42,776 nt of DNA from an uncultured Paenochrobactrum sp. Its GTDB lineage: Bacteria > Pseudomonadota > Alphaproteobacteria > Rhizobiales > Rhizobiaceae. Both the position numbers and the translations under genes were made by a program. Shown one piece after another: positions 1 through 8,576 of the stretch (within the stretch, counting starts at the first letter, position 1; every line of letters starts with the position of its first letter). The notes beneath the pieces are model-generated. The model did not search any database and was not told the origin of the DNA. It worked only from the letters and a program-made list of their open reading frames with translations. The stretch lies in contig CANQXU010000003.1 of assembly GCA_947627865.1 (NCBI GenBank), positions 1 through 42,776 on the forward strand, written 5' to 3'.

Positions 1-1375
1 CCTTAAGGTGTACAAGCAAACCAAGGCGACGGCCCGTGAGGTGCGCTAATAGCGGGAGCATAGCGTTATCAAGAAAACCAGACCCAACACCTGTAATGAA
101 TAGTTGGTTGATCTTTTCCGGGCTCAAAGGTTCTGCCGATACAGAAGGGCGTGCAGTGTCAGGGTAGCTTAGTTTGACGTTAGCAATGGGGTTTGGATAA
201 TTATAATTAGTCTGGCCTGAAGTAATAACTGTTTTGACAATGGCCACATAGCCTTGCACGAGTGTTTTATGTGCAAGTGGGAGCAGGCGCATATCTCGAT
301 TACTGGCAATGATCTCGCGTGGCGTTTTATTCGCGTCACGATCTTTCGCATTTGCAGGCCAGTATTTTATCAACTCAACATAGGCTTGCAGATCGGTACC
401 GGTATAGGTGTCGACAGGGTGATCGCCGATCAAATCAATGAACAGGTCAATGCGAAACCGTGCAATATTGATATCTTTATTCGCTGTATTGGATTTGCTT
501 TCACGCAAGGCCAGATATTCGGCGGCAAGATCGCTGAAAAGCGGTTTATCGGATGCAGGGCGCTGTACGGTCCGCCTGTCTTGTTTAAAGGCAGGGATTT
601 TCTCTGAATTTTTTAGGGGTTTCGTTCCGGTAATTGGCGTGGTGGCTATCACAGGCTCTGCTGGAGTGGGCGCTATTTTTAAGTGGGGTTGTGATGGCGT
701 AGGCTCTGTATTCAATGTTTCAGCCAAGCCTTCATCGATATCAATCATCTCTGGTTGCTGTAAGTCTTCCTGCCGCAGGCCAGCTGTTTCTTCCAACCAC
801 TTTTTTCCAAAAGTTGCTGCCATCAACCGTGCATTTTCTGCAATCAAGCTATTGTGCGGCTCATTCTTTTCTTTAGCTGTGACTTCTCGTTGTATAGAAA
901 GCAGATTACGCATGAATTCCTGGCCCTTTTCCTCAAGAGGGGAGGGCACATATTTGGAATGTTTTATTTCGTAGGCGAGGGACTTAAACAAGGTCTTCAT
1001 TTGCAGTGCTGTAAGTTCGCGCTGATCATATTCAAGATCGCCCTCTTCGCCCTCAAAGGACGTATTTTCTTGTTTGTCGTCCATACTACGCTCCCATGCT
1101 CGGCCAAACGCTCTGACAGTTGAGGCCAGTTCATCCGCTATTTCTCTCGCTTGTCGTAACGCGAGCGCCCCTAAGCTTATTCTGATGATGTCTGGTCCGG
1201 ATGTCACCATAGATTTTGGCAGGCGCATTTGGAAGAGCAGTATGTTGCCGCTGCGAACGAGATAACGCCCGACAGAAAGATTTGAGCGCTTTACCGGTTG
1301 TGTCGATTCGGAATTACCATGCTGGCTGAGCGATACATTCGACTGTACATTCAACGATACATTTGGTGTTTTCAT
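1..1375 (-). CDS. Tyrosine recombinase / phage-type integrase, C-terminal part cut off by the window edge
   Basis: The ORF track misses this gene because it has no stop inside the window. Reading the minus strand from the ATG at 1375 gives 458 open codons to the left edge. The N-terminal part (about residues 35-75, with YLVRSGNILLFQMRLPKS then IRISLGALALRQARE) resembles the DUF6538 N-terminal domain of site-specific recombinases. A variable, proline- and charge-rich linker follows. Near residues 285-400 comes a core-binding SAM-like segment (LFSDLAAEYLALRESKSNTA). The open end, LLAHLTGRRLGLLV, matches catalytic box I, with the first active-site arginine. The rest of the catalytic domain (later Arg/His boxes and the Tyr) lies outside. 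The gene starts 93 bases beyond the 3' end of tRNA-Ser and is transcribed away from it, as in tRNA-integrated islands and prophages. The family assignment rests on motif recognition; activity cannot be judged. Confidence 0.82.
   Translation of the reverse strand, partial: MKTPNVSLNVQSNVSLSQHGNSESTQPVKRSNLSVGRYLVRSGNILLFQMRLPKSMVTSGPDIIRISLGALALRQAREIADELASTVRAFGRAWERSMDDKQENTSFEGEEGDLEYDQRELTALQMKTLFKSLAYEIKHSKYVPSPLEEKGQEFMRNLLSIQREVTAKEKNEPHNSLIAENARLMAATFGKKWLEETAGLRQEDLQQPEMIDIDEGLAETLNTEPTPSQPHLKIAPTPAEPVIATTPITGTKPLKNSEKIPAFKQDRRTVQRPASDKPLFSDLAAEYLALRESKSNTANKDINIARFRIDLFIDLIGDHPVDTYTGTDLQAYVELIKYWPANAKDRDANKTPREIIASNRDMRLLPLAHKTLVQGYVAIVKTVITSGQTNYNYPNPIANVKLSYPDTARPSVSAEPLSPEKINQLFITGVGSGFLDNAMLPLLAHLTGRRLGLLVHLK
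1331..1366. repeat. Three 12-bp direct repeats at the start of the integrase gene
   Basis: The units cgatacattcga, ctgtacattcaa and cgatacatttgg follow each other at an exact 12-base period. In protein they give the run NVSL-NVQS-NVSL close to the integrase N-terminus. They may be simple coding repeats, or DNA sites of the kind an integrase arm-binding domain or an autoregulator would bind; the sequence alone cannot decide. Confidence 0.6.
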
Positions 1376-1468
1376 CTGGTCAAAGCCCTGTCAGTTGGGC
1401 AAAAAGATCAGAAAATTACTATTGATATCAAAGGCTTGAAATAAAAGTGGGGGAGAGTGAAAAATCAC

Positions 1469-1558
1469 TGGCGGAGAGAGAGGGATTCGAACCCTCGAGA
1501 CGGTTCCCCGCCTACACACTTTCCAGGCGTGCGCCTTCGACCACTCGGCCACCTCTCC
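1469..1558 (-). tRNA. tRNA-Ser (anticodon GGA)
   Basis: The minus strand reads GGAGAGGTGGCCGAG at the 5' end. It continues with an anticodon arm carrying CTGGAAA (anticodon GGA), a long class II variable arm (GCGGGGAACCGTCTC region), the T-arm GGTTCGAATCC, and an acceptor strand ending TCTCTCC-G with an encoded CCA. The long variable arm and GGA anticodon identify serine UCC/UCU decoding. Its 3' end points at the integrase gene and is the likely integration target. Confidence 0.97.
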
Positions 1559-1856
1559 GCATTAGCAATGATAGAAATATCGCTAAAAATCAGCTTATAT
1601 CTTTGATATGGTTTAACGCCAAATCAACTGATCTGGTGCGCAATATAGCCAGAATGCATTTCTGATCAATAGCTATTTTCTAAAAACATCAATTAACTTG
1701 TGATTAAAGGAGGGTTTATTGGAAAAAAGAAAAGCCCTTGAGCTATCTGATTGTAATAATGTATTTAATTTATGCATATTGGGTCGGTTATAAAGTAAAA
1801 AAATATAAGATTAATTCAGTTTGTTCCATTTCTGATAATTAAAATATGAGTTTTAC
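1559..1856. other. AT-rich intergenic stretch upstream of tRNA-Ser
   Basis: About 300 bases of AT-rich DNA separate the tRNA-Ser 5' end from the next rightward gene. The tRNA promoter must lie here on the minus strand. I see no convincing ORF, strong hairpin or repeat. Confidence 0.5.
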
Positions 1857-2183
1857 ATGATAGGGTTTATTTTTCGATGTGCGGCTGCCATAATTTTAAT
1901 GATCGCTGTCATTTATGGTGTGGTTGATAGTGCTATTTCTGTTGGTTCGTCTGCATGGCAATTTACAAGTTTTTCTGATGCTTGGGAGGAGATATTACCC
2001 GTTTTCCAGCATGAAAATCTTGCAGCACAAGCAATAGTTGACAATGGCGCAGGTAAAAACGCGATTGAGTCAATCTTGTGGGATAGGGTATCTTCATTGC
2101 CAGTTTGGAGTGTGCTGCTAGCGATATCATTTTTATTATACGCGATAGGCTATAAGACGCAAAAGCAGCAGGAAGCAGTTTAA
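1857..2183 (+). CDS. Small two-span membrane protein, conserved hypothetical
   Basis: This 108-residue protein has a hydrophobic N-terminal helix (about residues 5-25, [18 protein letters not shown]), a polar middle of some 50 residues containing [11 protein letters not shown], and a second hydrophobic helix (about residues 82-99, [17 protein letters not shown]) before a charged KTQKQQEAV tail. The shape matches small hypothetical proteins common in Hyphomicrobiales, some of which are labelled 'PetM family cytochrome b6f subunit' in databases. That label is doubtful here because nothing suggests a b6f complex. It stands just upstream of msrA on the same strand. The function is unknown; it is probably an inner-membrane protein. 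Confidence 0.7.
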   Translation: MIGFIFRCAAAIILMIAVIYGVVDSAISVGSSAWQFTSFSDAWEEILPVFQHENLAAQAIVDNGAGKNAIESILWDRVSSLPVWSVLLAISFLLYAIGYKTQKQQEAV

Positions 2184-2242
2184 AAAATGTGCGAACACCT
2201 TATATAAATATAAATTGCATTTTAAACTGTCAGGCGAGGGTC

Positions 2243-2896
2243 ATGGGTATGTTTGAAGATTATCGTAGAAAAATGCAGATGCCTTCTGCTGAGCAAGCAC
2301 TTGTCGGGCGTAATAAGCCTCTTGAAACAGCGCGGCAGCATTATGTTAGCGGACGATCCATTCATGCACCATGGCTCGCAGGACACAAACAAATATTGTT
2401 AGGAATGGGCTGTTTTTGGGGTGCCGAGCGTTTGATGTGGCAGGTCAATGGTGTCTACACGACTGCTGTAGGCTACACTGGCGGGTTTACCCCCAATCCC
2501 ACCTATGAAGAGACTTGTACCGGTTTGACTGGGCATAATGAAGTCGTTTTGGTCGATTATGATCCGGCTGTCATTACGCTTGAGGAGCTGCTTAGTATAT
2601 TTTGGGAGGCCCATGATCCAACCCAAGGCATGCGCCAAGGGAATGATATCGGTACCACATACCGCTCTGGTATTTATGTATATTCCCCAGAAGACCGGAT
2701 TGTTGCGGAAAAAAGCCGTGATCTTTATCAAAGTGCAATGACGCAAAACGGTCTTGGTAAAATTACAACCGAGATTTTACCTGCATCTGATTTTTATTAT
2801 GCTGAAGAATATCACCAGCAATATTTAGCGAAGAATCCAAATGGCTATTGCGGCCTAAAAGGGACAGGTGTTTCTTGTCCGATTGCAACTGTATAA
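2243..2896 (+). CDS. msrA: Peptide methionine sulfoxide reductase A
   Basis: MsrA reduces the S-epimer of methionine sulfoxide in proteins and free methionine, recycling through thioredoxin. The product is 217 residues from the ATG at 2243, which has a GAGGG Shine-Dalgarno just upstream; the longer ORF-track start at 2189 lacks one. The catalytic motif GCFWGAE is present, followed by [12 protein letters not shown], and the C-terminal tail [13 protein letters not shown] carries two resolving cysteines, as in the three-cysteine class of MsrA. The roughly 50-residue N-terminal extension before GCFWGAE is typical of the longer E. coli-like enzymes. No export signal is seen, so it is cytoplasmic. 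No msrB lies nearby. Confidence 0.96.
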   Translation: MGMFEDYRRKMQMPSAEQALVGRNKPLETARQHYVSGRSIHAPWLAGHKQILLGMGCFWGAERLMWQVNGVYTTAVGYTGGFTPNPTYEETCTGLTGHNEVVLVDYDPAVITLEELLSIFWEAHDPTQGMRQGNDIGTTYRSGIYVYSPEDRIVAEKSRDLYQSAMTQNGLGKITTEILPASDFYYAEEYHQQYLAKNPNGYCGLKGTGVSCPIATV

Positions 2897-2957
2897 ATGG
2901 CGATTAGCCATTATGGTTGGCGCTAGAGTGATTTGTCGCTGATTATATGACTAACAA

Positions 2958-3167
2958 TCACCAATGCGGCGGCTTGGTGATTGGGATGTCCGGTGCTGCT
3001 TGTTCTTCAAGAGAAACAAAACGCTTTGTGAGGACGCTTACCCGATGGTTAAGCTCATCAATTTGTTTCCATTGCTGAGACAGTTGGTCTGAAAGCTCTT
3101 CGATTACTTTTTCCTGCTCAACGACACGAATTTCGAGTTCAGTCAGGCGGTTGGCAGTCGTGTCCAT
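2958..3167 (-). CDS. slyX: SlyX family protein
   Basis: A 69-residue coiled-coil protein that is nearly all heptad-patterned helix from residue 5 to 55 (LTELEIRVVEQEKVIEELSD). It ends in the proline-rich tail ITKPPHW, close to the PPHY ending that marks SlyX proteins. Family length and layout match. SlyX has no firmly established biochemical role. The gene is read leftwards after upp, separated from it by a strong terminator, and converges with msrA across about 60 bases. Confidence 0.88.
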   Translation of the reverse strand: MDTTANRLTELEIRVVEQEKVIEELSDQLSQQWKQIDELNHRVSVLTKRFVSLEEQAAPDIPITKPPHW

Positions 3168-3220
3168 TGCAAAGAATATCCGTTGCTTTTCAGGCTTAAA
3201 GGGGCCGAATTTCAGGTAGT

Positions 3221-3246
3221 GAAAAAACAGGGGGTGCCCCCTGTTC
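3221..3246 (-). terminator. Rho-independent terminator after upp
   Basis: AACAGGGGG and CCCCCTGTT form a perfect inverted repeat around a very short loop. On the minus strand it is followed by a run of six T, placing it just after the upp stop codon. Confidence 0.85.
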
Positions 3247-3254
3247 GATTTGAT

Positions 3255-3881
3255 TTATTTGGTGCCGTACATGCGGTCGCCGGCGTCGCCAAGACCTGGA
3301 ACAATATAACCATTTTCATCTAAATGATCATCAATTGCAGCTGTGTAAACAGGGACATCCGGATGTGCCTCTGTGAAACGCTTGATGCCTTCAGGTGCAG
3401 CCAGCAGGCAGAGGAAGCGGATATTCGTTGCACCACGTCTTTTCAGCATGTTTATTGCTTCAATTGCTGAGTTGGCTGTTGCAAGCATAGGATCGACAAC
3501 GATTATCAAACGATTGACAATGTCTTCAGGCGCTTTGAAGTAATATTCGACAGGCATCAAAGTTTCGTGATCACGATAAAGGCCGATATGGGCGACACGT
3601 GCTGCCGGAACCAGATCAAGCATACCTTCAAGTAAGCCATTGCCAGCACGCAGGATTGACGCAAAAACAAGCTTCTTGCCTTCAAGAACAGGTGAAGACA
3701 TTTTCATGATTGGTGTTTCAATCTCGGTCGTTGTCATCTCGAGATCACGCGTTACTTCATAGCACAGCAGGGTAGAGGTTTCTCTTAGCAAACGACGGAA
3801 ACCGGCTGTTGAGGTCTCGCGTTTACGCATTATTGTGAGCTTGTGCTGGACAAGCGGGTGGGTGACAACTGTTACGCCCAT
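3255..3881 (-). CDS. upp: Uracil phosphoribosyltransferase
   Basis: Upp converts uracil and PRPP to UMP in pyrimidine salvage. The 208-residue length is typical. The N-terminus carries [12 protein letters not shown]. The PRPP-binding segment [14 protein letters not shown] and the uracil-binding C-terminal region ([28 protein letters not shown]) are intact. It is cytoplasmic. A terminator follows directly and about 240 bases separate it from the divergent ubiE, so it is probably expressed alone. No permease such as uraA is adjacent. Confidence 0.97.
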   Translation of the reverse strand: MGVTVVTHPLVQHKLTIMRKRETSTAGFRRLLRETSTLLCYEVTRDLEMTTTEIETPIMKMSSPVLEGKKLVFASILRAGNGLLEGMLDLVPAARVAHIGLYRDHETLMPVEYYFKAPEDIVNRLIIVVDPMLATANSAIEAINMLKRRGATNIRFLCLLAAPEGIKRFTEAHPDVPVYTAAIDDHLDENGYIVPGLGDAGDRMYGTK

Positions 3882-4122
3882 GATCGGTTCCGCTACTTTT
3901 CATTGTTAAATTTGTGGACATAGTAGCGTCAGCCATTGCTGTTGGGAACAGTTAAAGGCCGCGCTCTTCAAATTAAAGTCTGTTTTGCTGTTTTTAACTG
4001 ATTAAGCAAGTGCTTTAACAAAAAGTCTGGCATCAAGCAGTTGTTAATTTATATCAAATGGTGCAAGCCCTAAATGCTTTTGATATAAGAGATTGAAGCG
4101 AACGCAACGGACAGGACGAGCT

Positions 4123-4914
4123 ATGAGCCATAATATCGGCAATTCAGATCGGGTAGGAGCCCATGGCGGCATGGAGAAATCTTTCGGATTTCAAAATGTG
4201 GCCGAAGAGCGGAAGCAAGAGCTTGTAAATGAGGTTTTTCATAAAGTTGCCAAACGGTATGACTTGATGAATGACCTTATGTCCGGTGGTCTCCATCGGG
4301 TATGGAAAGATGCGATGATTGCATGGCTGGCGCCTTCCAAGCGCGCTGGATGGCGCTCGCTGGATGTTGCTGGCGGAACTGGTGATATCGCTTTTCGCAT
4401 AGTCAATGCTTCAGGCAAAAAAGCTCATGTAACTGTATTGGATATCAACGGCTCCATGCTGGGTGTTGGTCAAGAGCGCGCCGTTAAAAAAGGCTTGTCT
4501 GAATGTCTTGAATTTGTCGAGGCAAATGCTGAAGAGTTGCCTTTTGATGATAATAGTTTTGATGCATATACAATAGCATTCGGCATCAGAAATGTGCCGC
4601 ATATAGATAAGGCACTTTCTGAAGCTTACCGTGTATTAAAACCGGGCGGACGTTTTATGTGTCTTGAGTTTTCAGAAGTCGAGATGCCTGTTTTGGACAA
4701 GATCTATGATCAGTGGTCATTCCATGCGATACCGCAAATTGGCAAAATGATTACTGGTGATAAGGAATCTTACAGCTATCTGGTCGAATCAATCCGCAAA
4801 TTTCCAAAACAAAAAGATTTTGCGGAAATGATTGAAAAGGCCGGTTTTGAACATGTGAGCTGGCGTGACTTTACGGGCGGTATTGCTGCATTGCATTCTG
4901 GCTGGAAGATCTGA
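4123..4914 (+). CDS. ubiE: Ubiquinone/menaquinone biosynthesis C-methyltransferase
   Basis: UbiE uses S-adenosylmethionine to C-methylate the benzoquinol ring in ubiquinone synthesis (and demethylmenaquinone where present). I chose the ATG at 4123 (263 residues), preceded by AGGACGAG, over the ORF-track start at 4093. The methyltransferase SAM site is [12 protein letters not shown], and the later family motif [15 protein letters not shown] is intact, as is [17 protein letters not shown] near the N-terminus. ubiB starts only 5 bases after the stop, so the two form an operon for quinone synthesis. Confidence 0.97.
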   Translation: MSHNIGNSDRVGAHGGMEKSFGFQNVAEERKQELVNEVFHKVAKRYDLMNDLMSGGLHRVWKDAMIAWLAPSKRAGWRSLDVAGGTGDIAFRIVNASGKKAHVTVLDINGSMLGVGQERAVKKGLSECLEFVEANAEELPFDDNSFDAYTIAFGIRNVPHIDKALSEAYRVLKPGGRFMCLEFSEVEMPVLDKIYDQWSFHAIPQIGKMITGDKESYSYLVESIRKFPKQKDFAEMIEKAGFEHVSWRDFTGGIAALHSGWKI

Positions 4915-4919
4915 GTTTG

Positions 4920-6503
4920 ATGATGGCGAATATTCTTGCGGGTTTTCGGCTGATGCGCGCTGGCTGGATTATGACCAGAGAAGGCGTTTTGGGTGCGCTG
5001 CCAGTTGAGGATTTAAGCGGCGCGGCTGCTTTCGGTCAGAAAGTTGCAAAATTGCTTGCGCGCCGTCGTGCAAAGGATGCACCACGCTCTGAGCGCATCT
5101 CACGGGCAATGAATAAACTTGGCCCTTCCTATGTCAAACTCGGGCAATTTCTTGCTACCCGTCCCGATCTTGTCGGCCGTCAAATGGCGGATGATTTGTC
5201 TTTATTGCAAGATCAGCTTGATTTTTTCCCGCAGGATCAAGCAATAAAAACGATTGAAGGATCGCTTGGGCGCAGTATCTCAGATTTGTATGTGGAGTTT
5301 GATCTGCCGATTGCAGCAGCCTCAATGGCGCAGGTTCATCCGGCTACAGTGAGAAGTCATGGTAAGCAAGCCAAGGTTGCTGTGAAGGTGATCCGGCCGG
5401 GTGTACGTAAAAGATTTAATAGTGATCTGCAAAGTTTTTATATGGTTGCGCGTAGCCAAGAGCGGTTCATACCTGCTGCGCGTCGGTTGCGACCTGTCAA
5501 AATTGTCGAATTACTCGCCCAGACCACGCGCATTGAAATGGATTTGCGGCTGGAAGCTGCTGCGCTGTCTGAAATTGCCGAGAATATCAAGGATGATGCT
5601 GGCTTTCGCGTGCCTGCAGTCGACTGGGAGCGCACAGGCCGCGATGTCCTGACGATGGAGTGGATTGACGGCATTAAAATGTCGGATGTCGCTGGTCTTG
5701 AAAATGCCGGATTTGATCTGAAAAAACTCGCAAATACGCTTATTCAATCCTTTTTGCGACATACGTTGCGCGATGGTTTTTTCCATGCCGATATGCATCA
5801 GGGCAATTTATTTGTCGATCAGCAAGGTGTCATAGTCGCGGTTGATTTTGGCATCACCGGACGACTGAGTAAAAAGCGCCGTCGCTTCTTGGCTGAAATT
5901 CTTTATGGTTTCATTACGCGTGATTATCAGCGTGTAGCAGATGTTCATTTTGAAGCCGGATATGTACCCCATCATCATGATAGAGCGAGCTTTGCGCAGG
6001 CAATCCGCGCTATTGGTGAGCCAATTCATGGTCAGCCTGCTGAAACCATCTCGATGGGCAAGTTATTGACATTGTTGTTTGAGGTTACCGAGCTTTTTGA
6101 CATGGAAACGCGGCCAGAGTTGCTCATGCTTCAAAAAACTATGGTCGTGGTGGAAGGCGTTGCGAGAAATTTAGATCCGCATTTCAATATGTGGAAAGCT
6201 GCAGAGCCGGTTGTGAGCGGCTGGATCCGCAAGAATCTGGGGCCGCAAGGTATTGCTGTTGACGCGAAAGAGAGCGTCTATGCCTTGCTCCACTTTATGC
6301 GAGAAACGCCACTTATGGTCGAACGTTTAGAGCGCATGTCATATGCTGCTGATGAAATGGCAGAAAAGGGTCTGAGGTTTGATAAGCAAAGCTCTGAGGA
6401 AATCGGCAGATCAGAGGCTTACCACAATCGTTGGAGCAGGCGCGCACTCGTGGTCATTGCGGTTGCCTTGGCTATTATTGCTTATAAATTAGTCACTCTT
6501 TAG
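4920..6503 (+). CDS. ubiB: Ubiquinone biosynthesis protein UbiB (ABC1/ADCK atypical kinase family)
   Basis: UbiB is a membrane-anchored atypical kinase/ATPase needed for coenzyme Q synthesis. The protein is 527 residues from the ATG at 4920 (the track's first codon is an unneeded TTG; an ATG at 4923 is also possible). Family marks in order are the KxGQ motif in SYVKLGQFLATRPDL, the alanine-rich loop AAASMAQVHPA, VAVKVIRPG with the invariant lysine, FHADMHQGNLF and the metal-binding VDFGITGRL. The C-terminus ends in a hydrophobic helix (ALVVIAVALAIIAYKLV) that would anchor it in the inner membrane. It is coupled tightly to ubiE. Confidence 0.96.
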   Translation: MMANILAGFRLMRAGWIMTREGVLGALPVEDLSGAAAFGQKVAKLLARRRAKDAPRSERISRAMNKLGPSYVKLGQFLATRPDLVGRQMADDLSLLQDQLDFFPQDQAIKTIEGSLGRSISDLYVEFDLPIAAASMAQVHPATVRSHGKQAKVAVKVIRPGVRKRFNSDLQSFYMVARSQERFIPAARRLRPVKIVELLAQTTRIEMDLRLEAAALSEIAENIKDDAGFRVPAVDWERTGRDVLTMEWIDGIKMSDVAGLENAGFDLKKLANTLIQSFLRHTLRDGFFHADMHQGNLFVDQQGVIVAVDFGITGRLSKKRRRFLAEILYGFITRDYQRVADVHFEAGYVPHHHDRASFAQAIRAIGEPIHGQPAETISMGKLLTLLFEVTELFDMETRPELLMLQKTMVVVEGVARNLDPHFNMWKAAEPVVSGWIRKNLGPQGIAVDAKESVYALLHFMRETPLMVERLERMSYAADEMAEKGLRFDKQSSEEIGRSEAYHNRWSRRALVVIAVALAIIAYKLVTL

Positions 6504-6678
6504 CAGTTTTCCTCTCAGGAAATGCTGAGATTTATGTATAAAATTTGTAATTTGCGTCGTGCCAGCGGCTAAAACTGTAACTCTGAACTATATTTCATTG
6601 TTGCAATAGTTAAAGATAGGGCGGCGTGCGATATATTGCAGATAACCTGATTGTAACTTTTATTTGTGAAGCTTGGTG

Positions 6679-7914
6679 ATGACTGTAGCGCTTGAAAAGA
6701 CATTAGCCGACAAAAAGATTCTGCTCATTATTAGCGGTGGTATCGCTGCTTATAAAACGCCGGATCTTATTCGCAGATTGCGTGAAAGAGGGGCAATAGT
6801 CCAGCCTGTTATGACACCAAGCGCGCAAGAATTTGTAACTGCGCTGACTGTAGGTGCTGTGGCAGCCAAACCTGTCTATACAGATCTATTCTCGCGTGAA
6901 GATGAGCAGGATGTTGGGCATATCCGGCTGGCGCGCGAAGCTGATCTTATTGTGGTGGCGCCAGCAACTGCGGATTTAATGGCTAAACTAGCTCAAGGCT
7001 TCGCCAATGATTTGGCAAGTGCTATATTGTTAGCACGCAAAGTTCCGTTGTTGATTGCGCCTGCAATGAACCCGGCGATGTGGGCCAATCCTGCCACACA
7101 ACGCAATATTGTATTGTTGAAGCAAGATGGGGTTCAATTTGTAGGTCCGGAAATTGGTGAAATGGCTGAAAGCGGCGAAAGCGGGCTTGGGCGCATGAGC
7201 GAGCCACTTTCTATCGTTGCAGCGATTGAAGCTGCTTTAGTGCCTGAAAATCTACCATTGGCAGGTAAGCGCATCATCATGACATCTGGGCCGACCCATG
7301 AGCCGATTGATCCGGTACGCTATATTGCTAATCGCTCATCCGGCAAGCAAGGCCATGCAATCGCGCAAGCATTGGCAAAGCTTGGTGCTGATGTGCAGTT
7401 GGTATCAGGCCCTGTTACAATACCGAACCCTGTGGGTGTGCATGTTACGCATGTGGAGACTGCGCGCGAGATGTTGCAGGCAGTTGAAGCCAAACTTCCG
7501 GCAGATGCTGCCGTGATGGTGGCTGCAGTTGCAGATTGGCGCACAGCGAATGCTTCCGATCAAAAAATAAAGAAAAATCCGGATGAAGCCGCGCCCACTT
7601 TAAGTATGACCGAAAATCCAGATATTTTAGCTACTATAGGACATCATCATCAGCGTCCTCAATTGGTGGTTGGTTTTGCAGCTGAGACGAATGATCTTCT
7701 TGTCAATGCTGAGCGAAAGCTCATCAAAAAAGGTGCGGATATCATTGTTGCCAATGATGTTTCTGATGTTGAAAATATCGGAAGTGTCATGGGAGGCGAT
7801 CATAATATCGTGCATATTGTCTCTCATGAAGGCATTGAGGAATGGCCGGAAATGAGTAAGGAGCAGGTCGCAGGCAGATTAAGTCTTTTGATTACTGAAA
7901 AACTTACAAAATAG
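6679..7914 (+). CDS. coaBC: Bifunctional phosphopantothenoylcysteine decarboxylase / phosphopantothenate-cysteine ligase
   Basis: CoaBC makes 4'-phosphopantetheine for coenzyme A. The 411-residue protein starts at the ATG 6679 (TTG 6673 is the track's choice). The N-terminal CoaC half shows the flavin-site start SGGIAAYKTPDLIRRL, GHIRLAREADL with the expected catalytic histidine, and PAMNPAMWANP. The C-terminal CoaB half shows TSGPTHEPIDPVRYIANRSS and KIKKNPDEAAPTLSMTENPDIL. Oddity: where CoaC enzymes usually carry a catalytic cysteine (ACGDxGxGRM type), this protein reads AESGESGLGRM, with no cysteine. It follows ubiEB after 175 bases. dut, which I recall commonly following this gene in relatives, is not in the window. 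Confidence 0.95.
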   Translation: MTVALEKTLADKKILLIISGGIAAYKTPDLIRRLRERGAIVQPVMTPSAQEFVTALTVGAVAAKPVYTDLFSREDEQDVGHIRLAREADLIVVAPATADLMAKLAQGFANDLASAILLARKVPLLIAPAMNPAMWANPATQRNIVLLKQDGVQFVGPEIGEMAESGESGLGRMSEPLSIVAAIEAALVPENLPLAGKRIIMTSGPTHEPIDPVRYIANRSSGKQGHAIAQALAKLGADVQLVSGPVTIPNPVGVHVTHVETAREMLQAVEAKLPADAAVMVAAVADWRTANASDQKIKKNPDEAAPTLSMTENPDILATIGHHHQRPQLVVGFAAETNDLLVNAERKLIKKGADIIVANDVSDVENIGSVMGGDHNIVHIVSHEGIEEWPEMSKEQVAGRLSLLITEKLTK

Positions 7915-8228
7915 TTTTCGATGGGCTCTATGCAGCAAAAATATTTTCAGATTTTTTATGATAGGGTTATATTGGCCCATAAACATTATAATAAAGCCAT
8001 TGTTACACACTGAATTATCAAAGGGTTTTGATGGTTTTGAGTATAGTGGTGGTACATGTGAGCCATGATTTTTGAGTGCAACTAGTTGCTAGGTTTATTG
8101 AAGTGTTAATTCTCGTATTATATCGAAATTTTATTGATTAAATAAATATTATTCTCTTATTTTCGACAATTATTAAGTATTGAATCTATGGTTTCTCTTT
8201 ATAGAAAATAATTTTCCATAGGTTCAAA
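7915..8228. other. AT-rich intergenic region, no gene seen
   Basis: About 310 bases of strongly AT-rich DNA lie between coaBC and the DUF4282 gene. I see no supported ORF, tRNA or strong terminator. The last 100 bases presumably hold the promoter of the downstream gene. Confidence 0.45.
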
Positions 8229-8495
8229 ATGTCTTTTACCAATTTATTTAATTTTGAAAAATTTTTATCACCGTATCTCGTCACCATTATTTATTGGCTC
8301 GGCGTCGTGATTGCGGCTTATCTTGCCATGAGAATAGGTGTGCAGAAGGATAGTTCCGTCTATGAAATAATTCTGGCGGGTGGTGTTTTCGTTTCAGGGC
8401 TTATTATATGGCGTGTTTTTTGCGAAGCGCTTGTTCTTGCTTTCAAAATATTTGACCGTCTTACTGAAATACGAGACCGTTTGCCCAATGAATAA
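8229..8495 (+). CDS. DUF4282-like small membrane protein
   Basis: An 88-residue protein beginning SFTNLFNFEKFLSP, with two hydrophobic helices (about residues 17-36, LVTIIYWLGVVIAAYLAM, and 47-65, ILAGGVFVSGLIIWRVF). It then has the conserved-looking tail VFCEALVLAFKIFDRLTEIRDRL. This 'F-F-x-x-x-P … two helices … R-x-x-C-E … LTEIRD' pattern is what DUF4282 proteins show. The function is unknown; it is an inner-membrane protein with both ends probably on the same side. It appears monocistronic and is closed by a hairpin terminator before the convergent crcB. Confidence 0.78.
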   Translation: MSFTNLFNFEKFLSPYLVTIIYWLGVVIAAYLAMRIGVQKDSSVYEIILAGGVFVSGLIIWRVFCEALVLAFKIFDRLTEIRDRLPNE

Positions 8496-8539
8496 AGTAG
8501 CGCTTATTTATGGTGGCAATAAAATGCATTGAAAATAGT

Positions 8540-8567
8540 AAAGCGGCGATAAAAACTTGCCGCTTTT
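8540..8567. terminator. Hairpin terminator between DUF4282 gene and crcB
   Basis: AAAGCGGC and GCCGCTTT pair around an 11-base loop, with a further T on the plus strand. It lies between two convergent genes and could serve both. Confidence 0.7.
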
Positions 8568-8576
8568 ACTGTTATG

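Noticed and set aside
254-1265. Plus-strand ORFs at 254-607, 438-974, 854-1123 and 1074-1265
   Set aside because: They are antisense shadows of the long minus-strand integrase frame, which has coherent domain motifs; the plus-strand translations look like none.
1447-1665. 72-residue plus-strand ORF across the tRNA-Ser
   Set aside because: Most of it is the reverse complement of a complete tRNA; this is a common spurious ORF.
1857-2183. Cytochrome b6f subunit PetM
   Set aside because: The small membrane protein resembles proteins so labelled in databases, but nothing else suggests a b6f complex, so the name is not used.
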